Shown here piece after piece: positions 7,475 to 13,278 of a DNA stretch of 24,111 nt (positions are counted from its first letter, which is position 1; each line of letters begins with the position of its first letter). The position numbers and the translations under genes are program-made. This stretch comes from an uncultured Oscillospiraceae bacterium (GTDB lineage Bacteria > Bacillota > Clostridia > Oscillospirales > Oscillospiraceae). The DNA lies in contig CAJUQD010000039.1 in the NCBI GenBank assembly GCA_910588105.1, positions 1 to 24,111 of the forward strand, read 5' to 3'. The notes beneath the pieces are model-generated. The model saw only the letters and a program-made list of their open reading frames with translations, was not told the DNA's origin and ran no database searches.

Positions 7475-8566
7475 TCAGGAGTCAATCCCCCGGGAGACCA
7501 AATACTTCTTGACCATCAGCGCCACCTTGAACGTGATGGCATCGTCAAACTCCCGCAGATCCAGGCCCGTGAGCTTCTTGATCTTTTCCAGCCGGTACAC
7601 CAGGGTGTTTCGGTGGACAAACAGCTTCCGGGCGGTCTCAGACACGTTCAGGTTATTCTCAAAAAACTTGTTGATGGTAAACAGCGTCTCCTGATCCAGC
7701 GCGTCGATGGGGTTTTTCTTGAACACCTCGCGCAGGAACATTTCGCACAGGGTTGTGGGCAGCTGATAGATAAGCCGCCCGATGCCCAGATTTTCATAGT
7801 TGATGATGGACCGTTCAGTCTCAAACACCTTGCCCACGTCGATGGCTACCTGGGCCTCCTTGTAGGTACGGGCCAGATCCCGGATATGGCCCACGATGGT
7901 GCCGATGCCCACCACCGTCTTGATCCCCAGGTCCCGGGTAAGGGCCTCCTGGACATTCTGGGCAATTTTCTGTAGATCCCGGCCATCGGCATTTTCCCCC
8001 AGGTGCTTCACCAGGGCCACGTCCGTCTCGCTGACGGACAGCACAAAATCGGTCTGCCTGTCCGAATACAGCCCGGAAATCACATCCACGGCGGACACGT
8101 CGGGCACGCCCAGCTGGCGCACCAGGAGCACCGCCCGGGGCGCCTCGGACACAAAGTGCAGTTCCTTGGCCCGGACATAAATGTCCCCCAGCAGGATATT
8201 ATCGCACAGGATATTCTTCACAAAGGTGGCCTTGTCATTTTTCTCCTCATAATAAGCCTTAGCCCCGTTCAAGGCAATCACCGCCATGGAACAGATCAGC
8301 GCCGCCTGTTCGTCCTCTCCCCGGACAAACGCGGCATAGTCAAGCTGGCCGTTCCAGCCGGATAACGCCTTAAACGTAAACCCGTTGCTGGTCACCTGCG
8401 AATCCGCTTCCGCAGACAGCAGCACCGCAGCGGCGCCCCACTTCTCTCCGATTCGGGTCAGCTCATTGCACGACACAACTGTGCCCTGCTCATCAATGAC
8501 CCCCACAACCCGGTCGGTACATTCCTTCATCTGAAGAACGACGCCTTGAAAAATCCTGCTGGACAT
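7475..8566 (-). CDS. CdaR/PucR-family transcriptional regulator
   Basis: A 363-residue protein whose C-terminus (about 300-358) is the PucR/CdaR helix-turn-helix: FFENNLNVSETARKLFVHRNTLVYRLEKIKKLTGLDLREFDDAITFKVALM. The middle (about 130-260) resembles the GGDEF-like domain of this family (QLGVPDVSAVD ... GIGTIVGHIRDLARTYKEAQVAIDVGK). The N-terminal 100 residues are a probable ligand-sensing region with no motif I can name. Start ATG follows AAAGGAG by 7 nt. Family members respond to sugar diacids, purines or similar metabolites, but no matching catabolic genes lie beside it, so its regulon is unknown. It is transcribed alone, with its own promoter and a hairpin after it. Confidence 0.85.
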   Translation of the reverse strand: MSSRIFQGVVLQMKECTDRVVGVIDEQGTVVSCNELTRIGEKWGAAAVLLSAEADSQVTSNGFTFKALSGWNGQLDYAAFVRGEDEQAALICSMAVIALNGAKAYYEEKNDKATFVKNILCDNILLGDIYVRAKELHFVSEAPRAVLLVRQLGVPDVSAVDVISGLYSDRQTDFVLSVSETDVALVKHLGENADGRDLQKIAQNVQEALTRDLGIKTVVGIGTIVGHIRDLARTYKEAQVAIDVGKVFETERSIINYENLGIGRLIYQLPTTLCEMFLREVFKKNPIDALDQETLFTINKFFENNLNVSETARKLFVHRNTLVYRLEKIKKLTGLDLREFDDAITFKVALMVKKYLVSRGIDS

Positions 8567-8646
8567 TGCGTTTTCTCCTTTCTATGCGGCCGGGAGTTGA
8601 GCGCTCCGCCACGCTAAGTTGATATCTGTCTCACTCTTTCCCCATC

Positions 8647-8675
8647 ATTATATAGAGTTTCATTGCCGATTTCAA
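8647..8675 (-). promoter_or_regulatory. Sigma-A-like promoter of the CdaR/PucR-type regulator
   Basis: On the minus strand TTGAAA (8670-8675), 17 bp, then a consensus TATAAT (8647-8652), 81 bp before the ATG. Confidence 0.7.
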
Positions 8676-8676
8676 T

Positions 8677-8704
8677 AGTTTTTCAAAAATTTTTTGTGAA
8701 AACT
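8677..8704. repeat. AT-rich inverted repeat upstream of the regulator promoter
   Basis: AGTTTTTCA (8677-8685) faces TGAAAACT (8697-8704), one base out of register. It abuts the -35 box of the regulator promoter and lies 16 bp past the pseudouridine synthase stop. It could be an operator or a weak terminator of the upstream gene. Confidence 0.35.
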
Positions 8705-8719
8705 GCCAAAAATTTCGTA

Positions 8720-9421
8720 TCATTGACGGACAACGGCCTCCAGTTCCTCCCGGGTCAGCGGCCTCCACCCTCCCTTGGGCAACCTCTCGTCAAGGGTGAG
8801 CGGGCCGAAGCGCACCCTCTTCAAATAGGCTACCGGCTTCCCCCGCGACGCCATCATCCGCTTTACTTGGTGGTATTTCCCCTCCCGCAGGGTGATATAG
8901 GCGCTATTTCTGGATAAAAGTTCCATATCTGCGGGCAGGCACATGGTACCGTCCCCCAGGGCAATTCCCTCCTGTGCGGCCATGACGTCGTCCTGGCCCA
9001 GTACGCCGTCCACCTCTACATAGTATACCTTGTCCACATGGCTTTTGGGTGCCAGCAGCCGGTGGGCCAGCGGTCCGTCGTTGGTGAGCAGCAGCAGCCC
9101 CTCGGTGTCCTTGTCCAGCCGCCCTGCTGGGAAAAGGCCGATGTTTTGATACTCCTCCCCCAGCAGATCCAGCACCGTGCGCTCTCCCGGCTCAACCGTG
9201 GACGACACCACCCCCGCGGGTTTATGAAGCATGAGGTACACCATGCCGTGGGCGGGTATGGCCGCGCCGTCTACGCTCACTGGGGCCTGCTCGTCCACCT
9301 TGGCCTCGGGGACGCGGCAGGGCGCGCCGTCCACCATCACCCGCCCCGCCCGGATCAGCTCCCGTGCCTCCTTCCGGCTCCACCTACCCGTGGCCGCCAG
9401 CCGCTTGTCCAGCCGTTCCAT
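8720..9421 (-). CDS. RsuA-family 16S/23S rRNA pseudouridine synthase
   Basis: A 233-residue enzyme that isomerises a uridine in rRNA to pseudouridine. Residues 1-55 form an S4 RNA-binding domain (MERLDKRLAATGRWSRKEARELIRAGRVMVDG). The catalytic motif GRLDKDTEGLLLLTND begins at residue 100, with Asp103 the catalytic aspartate. VYLMLHKPAGVVSS (61-74) and EGKYHQVKRMMASRGKPV near the C-terminus are further family signatures. Length matches RsuA-type proteins. RBS GGGAG lies 6 nt before the ATG. RsuA, RluB, RluE and RluF share these motifs, so the target nucleotide cannot be fixed from sequence alone. Confidence 0.9.
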   Translation of the reverse strand: MERLDKRLAATGRWSRKEARELIRAGRVMVDGAPCRVPEAKVDEQAPVSVDGAAIPAHGMVYLMLHKPAGVVSSTVEPGERTVLDLLGEEYQNIGLFPAGRLDKDTEGLLLLTNDGPLAHRLLAPKSHVDKVYYVEVDGVLGQDDVMAAQEGIALGDGTMCLPADMELLSRNSAYITLREGKYHQVKRMMASRGKPVAYLKRVRFGPLTLDERLPKGGWRPLTREELEAVVRQ

Positions 9422-9475
9422 TGTCCGCTCCCCTTTCCTTCATCTGCCGCCCCGTCATCATAATGCCGCCCTTCT

Positions 9476-9490
9476 GAACATATTCTGTTC
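9476..9490. promoter_or_regulatory. Short inverted repeat in the divergent intergenic region
   Basis: GAACA (9476-9480), 5 bp, TGTTC (9486-9490), between the divergent pseudouridine synthase and DUF4830 genes. It has the form of a repressor site (for example LexA-like GAAC...GTTC spacing in clostridia/bacilli), but the arms are too short to assign. Confidence 0.25.
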
Positions 9491-9518
9491 CTGAGAAATC
9501 ACAGAACGGAGTGGTACC

Positions 9519-10046
9519 ATGATTATCTTCACGGCGCGTATACCAAAGAGACGGCTGCTGGCGGGGGCCTCCGCCGCCCTGTGCTGCGTGTTCGCGGTTC
9601 TGGCCTTCGCCCTCACTCTGGGGGGGCGGGCGGTGGCCGCCTCGGCGGAGGTGAAGAACGTCAGGGACAACGACGACCGCCTGGCTTACTTGAACGGCCT
9701 GGGCTGGCAGACTTCCTCCCAGCCCATCGCCACCGAGGAGCTGCTCATCCCCGAGGAATTTGACGAGAGCTACACCGGCTACCTCCAGCTCCAGGCGGAT
9801 CAGGGCTTCGACCTCACCCAGTACAAGGGCAGGCGGGTGAAGCGGTACACCTACCAGCTCACCAACTACCCCACCCAGGACGAGCCGGTGCAGATCTCCC
9901 TGCTTATCTACAAAAACCGAGTGGTGGGCGGCCAGATTCAGTCATCATCCGGCAGCTTCCTCCACGGTCTCGTTCTGCCCCAGCCCGCCACCGGCCCGCA
10001 GTCCTCCCCGTCCCCGTCCCAGACGGCCGCAGGGCACGCCTTCTGA
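9519..10046 (+). CDS. Membrane-anchored DUF4830-like protein
   Basis: A 175-residue protein with a basic N-terminus (ARIPKRR), a hydrophobic segment at about 14-42 acting as signal anchor or signal peptide, then an extracellular domain. The segment RLAYLNGLGWQTSSQPIATE (54-73), EELLIPEEFDESYTGYLQLQADQGFDL and the following KRYTYQLTNYP ... LLIYKNRVVGGQI ... FLHGL fit the DUF4830 family found in Oscillospiraceae and relatives. The C-terminal 25 residues are Pro/Ser/Gln-rich. ATG follows GGAG by 7 nt. Function is unknown for the family; the gene stands alone and is divergent from the pseudouridine synthase. Confidence 0.75.
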   Translation: MIIFTARIPKRRLLAGASAALCCVFAVLAFALTLGGRAVAASAEVKNVRDNDDRLAYLNGLGWQTSSQPIATEELLIPEEFDESYTGYLQLQADQGFDLTQYKGRRVKRYTYQLTNYPTQDEPVQISLLIYKNRVVGGQIQSSSGSFLHGLVLPQPATGPQSSPSPSQTAAGHAF

Positions 10047-10089
10047 CCGCACGGCCCCAGCAGCGGTTTTTCCCCGCCGGTGGCTAGCC

Positions 10090-10130
10090 ATAAAACAAGG
10101 GAGGCGCGGGAAGCGCCTCTCTTGTTTTAT
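10090..10130. terminator. Bidirectional Rho-independent terminator
   Basis: An 18-bp stem (10090-10107 with 10113-10130, one G:T pair) with loop GGGAA; the outer arms are AAAACAAG and CTTGTTTT, giving A- and T-tracts for both strands. It separates the convergent DUF4830 gene and nagA. Confidence 0.9.
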
Positions 10131-10134
10131 CTTT

Positions 10135-11253
10135 TTATACCACCTGTTTCCCGTGAAAGAACACGGCCTTCACGTTCAGCCCGCCGTCCAGCACCACCAC
10201 GTTGGCCCGCTTGCCCGCATCCAGACTGCCCACCCGGTCAAAGATGCCGATGGCTTGGGCGGGAGTGACCGCCGCAGAGCGCACAGTGTCCGCCAGGGGG
10301 ATGCCGAAGGAGACGGCGGTTTTCAGGCAAGCCATCAGGTCGGTGACCGACCCCGCGATGGTGCCGTCCGCCAGGGTGGCCAGCGGCCCCTTGACCGTGA
10401 CCTCCTGCCCGCCCAGGTCGTACTTGCCGTCGGTCATGCCCGCGGCCCGCATGGTGTCCGAGATGAGTACCACCCGGTCCGAACCGAACATCTTGAATAC
10501 CGCCCGCACCACGCTGGGGTGGATGTGCACGCCGTCGCAGATCAGCTCCACCCGGCTCCAGGGGGAGTCCAGCGCCGCGCCCACCACGCCGGGGGCGCGG
10601 TGGGTGAAGCCCGGCATGGCGTTAAAGAGGTGGGTGACTTCCCTGGCCCCCAGCCGGAAGGCCTCCAGGGCGGTGTCGTAGTCCGCGGTGGTGTGGGCCA
10701 CCGAGACGGCCACCTCCTCGGCCACCTCCTTGATGAACTCCATGGCGCCCGGCTCCTCCGGGGCCACGGACACCAGCTTCACCAGCCCCCCGGACGCCTC
10801 CTCCAGCCGGCGCAGCATGGCCACGTCGGGGGCGTGGAGCCAGTCGCCGTTCTGGGCGCCCTTCTTGGCATAGGACAGGAAGGGCCCCTCCAGGTTGATG
10901 CCTACCAAGTCCGCGCCGGGGCGGCCCGCCCGGTTGTGCTCCGCCGCCGTGCGGCACACCTGCATCAGCCGGTCCTCCAGCAGGGTCATCCCCGCCGGGC
11001 AGATCTGGGTCACCCCCCGGCTCAGCTCATACTTCGCCATGGCCTGGAGACCGTCCCCGTCGCCGTCGGACAGATCCGCCCCTACGCAGCCGTGGAAGTG
11101 CACGTCGGTGAGGCCGGGGATCACATAGCATTCTGCCGCGTCATAGCTCTGTCCGTCCCGGCTGTCCGGGGTAAGCAGGGCGCCGTCGAAGCATACGTCC
11201 CGCTCCACAAAGCCCTTTCGCAGGTCGAATACCTTTCCGCCTGTGATTTTCAT
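10135..11253 (-). CDS. nagA: N-acetylglucosamine-6-phosphate deacetylase
   Basis: A 372-residue amidohydrolase that removes acetate from GlcNAc-6-phosphate to give glucosamine-6-phosphate, the substrate of NagB encoded just upstream. Signatures in order: the TDVHFHGCVGADLSDGDGDG metal motif near residue 50, GINLEGPFLSYAKKGAQN with its metal-binding Glu, HTTADYDTALEA, VTHLFNAMPGFTHRAPG, ELICDGVHIHP and LISDTMRAAGM, whose Asp is the catalytic base in the family. Length is normal. It starts 10 bp past the nagB stop with a weak GAGGGA site, so it is probably coupled to nagB in one transcript ending at the strong terminator right after its stop. Confidence 0.95.
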   Translation of the reverse strand: MKITGGKVFDLRKGFVERDVCFDGALLTPDSRDGQSYDAAECYVIPGLTDVHFHGCVGADLSDGDGDGLQAMAKYELSRGVTQICPAGMTLLEDRLMQVCRTAAEHNRAGRPGADLVGINLEGPFLSYAKKGAQNGDWLHAPDVAMLRRLEEASGGLVKLVSVAPEEPGAMEFIKEVAEEVAVSVAHTTADYDTALEAFRLGAREVTHLFNAMPGFTHRAPGVVGAALDSPWSRVELICDGVHIHPSVVRAVFKMFGSDRVVLISDTMRAAGMTDGKYDLGGQEVTVKGPLATLADGTIAGSVTDLMACLKTAVSFGIPLADTVRSAAVTPAQAIGIFDRVGSLDAGKRANVVVLDGGLNVKAVFFHGKQVV

Positions 11254-11263
11254 ACGCCGTCCC

Positions 11264-11992
11264 TCACTTAAGGCCGCTCAGCGCCGCCTCATCGCCAATG
11301 ATGGTGACATTGGGGTGGAGCTGGAGGATGGAGGCGGGCACCTCCGGGGTGACGGGGCCGTTCACAGTTTTGCGCACCGCCTCCGCCTTGTCCGCGCCGC
11401 TGGCCACCACTAGGATGCTGCGGGCGCGCATGATGGTGCCGATGCCCATGGTCAGGGCCTGGCGGGGCACATCGCCGGCGCTGGCAAAGAACCGGGCATT
11501 GGCCTCGATGGTACTCTCGGTCAGATCCACCAGGTGGGTGGCCACCGGGAACTCGGCGCAGGGCTCGTTGAAGCCGATGTGGCCGTTGCGGCCCAGGCCA
11601 AGCAGCTGCAAATCGGCGTAGCCCAAGGCCCTGACCACGTCTTCATAGCGGGCGCACTCCACCGCCGCGTCGGCGGCCAGGCCGTTGGGCACATTGGTGT
11701 TTTCGGGCAGGATATCCACATGGTCGAACAGATTATTCTGCATGAAATAGCGGTAGCTCTGATCGTGGGTGGGGGCCAGCCCTACATATTCGTCCAGGTT
11801 TACCGAGTGCACCTGGGCAAAGCTCAGATCCCCCTGCCTGTGCCACTCCACCAGCTGCTTGTAGGCCCCGATGGGGGTGGAGCCGGTGGCCAGACCCAGC
11901 ACACAGTCCGGCTTGGATACCACCTGGGCTGCGATGACGGCGGCCGCCCGGCGGCTCATGGCGTTGTAATCCTTCTCACAATAGATTCGCAT
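11264..11992 (-). CDS. nagB: Glucosamine-6-phosphate deaminase
   Basis: A 242-residue enzyme converting glucosamine-6-phosphate to fructose-6-phosphate and ammonia, feeding amino sugars into glycolysis. Motifs: VLGLATGSTPIGAYKQL (phosphate-binding loop), SVNLDEYVGL with the catalytic Asp, LGLGRNGHIGFNEP with the catalytic His, and the C-terminal VTIIGDEAALSGL. I placed the start at the ATG at 11990-11992, giving MRIYCEKDYNAMS, because GGAGGG lies 7 nt before it; an upstream ATG at 12008-12010 would cover that site and add six residues (MSEGIA). Followed by nagA and preceded by its own consensus promoter and an RpiR-type regulator gene. Confidence 0.95.
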   Translation of the reverse strand: MRIYCEKDYNAMSRRAAAVIAAQVVSKPDCVLGLATGSTPIGAYKQLVEWHRQGDLSFAQVHSVNLDEYVGLAPTHDQSYRYFMQNNLFDHVDILPENTNVPNGLAADAAVECARYEDVVRALGYADLQLLGLGRNGHIGFNEPCAEFPVATHLVDLTESTIEANARFFASAGDVPRQALTMGIGTIMRARSILVVASGADKAEAVRKTVNGPVTPEVPASILQLHPNVTIIGDEAALSGLK

Positions 11993-12089
11993 GGCAATAC
12001 CCTCCGACATGAATTTTTTGGTTGGGCGGCTTTTCAGGCGACTGGCATCCCATTTTCAACACCCTGCCTGGCTGCGCCTTATCATACCA

Positions 12090-12118
12090 ATTGTATAATT
12101 CCGGCCCACATTTGTCAA
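12090..12118 (-). promoter_or_regulatory. Consensus promoter of nagBA
   Basis: On the minus strand TTGACA (12113-12118), 17 bp, TACAAT (12090-12095), about 98 bp before the nagB ATG. The leader of about 85 nt shows no riboswitch or glmS-like ribozyme that I can recognise. Confidence 0.8.
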
Positions 12119-12154
12119 CACAAAGAGAAAATGATTTTTTACGGATTTTGTAAA

Positions 12155-12170
12155 GTGAAATATTTTTCCA
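12155..12170. promoter_or_regulatory. Candidate RpiR-type operator upstream of nagBA
   Basis: GTGAAA-TATT-TTTCCA: an imperfect palindrome (TGAAA / TTTCCA) 37 bp upstream of the nagB -35 box and immediately after the regulator stop. A similar GGAAA-N5-TTTCA sits upstream of the regulator's own promoter. Confidence 0.45.
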
Positions 12171-12174
12171 TTCC

Positions 12175-13029
12175 TCACAGATGCTTGTCCGCCAGGGCGT
12201 CGGCCACCGCCCTGCGCCGCTCCCGGCAGCTCTCCATATCCCGGCGGCACATCTCGTTGAACAGCACGTCGGTGAGGTAGAGCTGCCCCATACGGGCCGC
12301 GATGGAGCCCATTTGGAGCGGTCCTTCTTTGGCTCCGCACTCCAGCACAATGTCGGCAAGCGCCGCCCCCGGCGACTTGGGGAACCGGGTGACGAGCACC
12401 GTGCCCGCCCCCCTCTCCCGGGCCAGCTTCAGCAGCTCCACCATATCCCGGGTGGAGCCCGAGTAGGAGAAACAGAGCACTGCGTCCCGGCTGGTGAGCA
12501 TGGCAGCTCGGATCGCCTGAAAATGGGAATCCTCCACGGCGTAAAAGTTTGGAAGGGCGGTGGAGAACAGATGGGCCGCCTCCGAGGCCAGGATCATGGA
12601 GCCGCCCACCCCCATGCACAGCACCCGGTCCGACCCCAGCAGCAGATCCGCCGCCGCGGTGATGGCTGCGGGATCAATCATGGCCAGGGTCTGCGTAATG
12701 GCGTCCACGTCCGCTGCACAGATCTTCCGGCACATCTCCCCCACATTGTCCTCCGCCAATATCTCCCCGTACAGCGGGTTGACCGGCCGCTGCCCCGCGC
12801 TGGCCCCCGCAACCGCCAACTTGAAAGCGCTGTATCCCCGGTAACCCAGGCGGCGGCAGAACCGGGACACGGTGGCTTCCGCCACCTCCGCGACCTCCGC
12901 CAGCTCGGAGATGGACATGTATTGGCACTCTTGCCGCTGGGAGAGGATGTAGTCCGCGATTTTTTTCTCTGCGCCGGTGAGCTGGTAATATTCCCGGTTG
13001 ATTTTTGTGAATACATTTCCGTAAGGCAT
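12175..13029 (-). CDS. RpiR/MurR-family regulator with SIS domain
   Basis: A 284-residue regulator. The N-terminal HTH_6 domain (about 1-75) reads LTGAEKKIADYILSQRQECQYMSISELAEVAEVAEATVSRFCRRLGYRGYSAFK, the classic RpiR signature. The SIS sugar-phosphate-isomerase-fold domain covers about 110-255, with VLCMGVGGSMILASEAAH and the FSYSGSTRDMVELLKLARERGA phosphosugar-binding loop. It is encoded just upstream of nagBA on the same strand, and such regulators sense phosphosugars, so control of nagBA by GlcN6P or GlcNAc6P is likely. It is an alternative to the GntR-type NagR common in other Firmicutes. ATG follows a strong AAAGGAGG; a GC hairpin abuts this site. Confidence 0.9.
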   Translation of the reverse strand: MPYGNVFTKINREYYQLTGAEKKIADYILSQRQECQYMSISELAEVAEVAEATVSRFCRRLGYRGYSAFKLAVAGASAGQRPVNPLYGEILAEDNVGEMCRKICAADVDAITQTLAMIDPAAITAAADLLLGSDRVLCMGVGGSMILASEAAHLFSTALPNFYAVEDSHFQAIRAAMLTSRDAVLCFSYSGSTRDMVELLKLARERGAGTVLVTRFPKSPGAALADIVLECGAKEGPLQMGSIAARMGQLYLTDVLFNEMCRRDMESCRERRRAVADALADKHL

Positions 13030-13043
13030 AGTTCCTCCTTTCC

Positions 13044-13059
13044 GCCCGCTTCAGCGGGC
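13044..13059 (-). promoter_or_regulatory. Hairpin next to the regulator ribosome binding site
   Basis: GCCCGCT-TC-AGCGGGC is a perfect 7-bp hairpin in the leader of the RpiR-type gene, ending 2 nt before its AAAGGAGG (13034-13041). It could tune initiation or stabilise the message; there is no T-run to make it a terminator. Confidence 0.4.
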
Positions 13060-13104
13060 TGCTTCCGCGGCGCCGGACGGCTCGCAGGTTATTTCTGATA
13101 CCTT

Positions 13105-13134
13105 ATCATAGCCTGTTCCCACGGATTCCGTCAA
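13105..13134 (-). promoter_or_regulatory. Promoter of the RpiR-type regulator
   Basis: On the minus strand TTGACG (13129-13134), 18 bp, TATGAT (13105-13110), about 75 bp before the ATG. Confidence 0.65.
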
Positions 13135-13143
13135 GAGAAATCA

Positions 13144-13158
13144 GGAAATTTTGTTTCA
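13144..13158. promoter_or_regulatory. Candidate RpiR-type operator upstream of the regulator
   Basis: GGAAA-TTTTG-TTTCA, 9 bp upstream of the -35 box. Shares GGAAA...TTTCAC with the site before nagBA, with one more base in the spacer. A third, looser copy (TGAAA-ATTTG-TTTC) is at 13249-13262, beyond the terminator of the neighbouring operon. Confidence 0.4.
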
Positions 13159-13185
13159 CAACAATACAAATTTTTTTAGAAAAGC

Positions 13186-13218
13186 CAGGACCCGGCAGAA
13201 TTGTTCTGTCGGGTCCTG
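13186..13218 (-). terminator. Terminator of the recG / GTPase-NYN operon
   Basis: A 15-bp stem (13186-13200 with 13204-13218, one G:T pair) and a 3-base loop. On the minus strand it is followed by GCTTTTCT. It lies 60 bp past the GTPase-NYN stop and insulates the RpiR-type gene from read-through. Confidence 0.8.
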
Positions 13219-13278
13219 CTATTTCTGCCAATCGCATACAAAAAATGGTGAAAATTTGTTTCTCTGCAAGGCTTTCCC

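Noticed and set aside
11993..12174. glmS-type ribozyme or amino-sugar riboswitch in the nagB leader
   Set aside because: The leader is only about 85 nt after the predicted start and lacks a recognisable conserved core.
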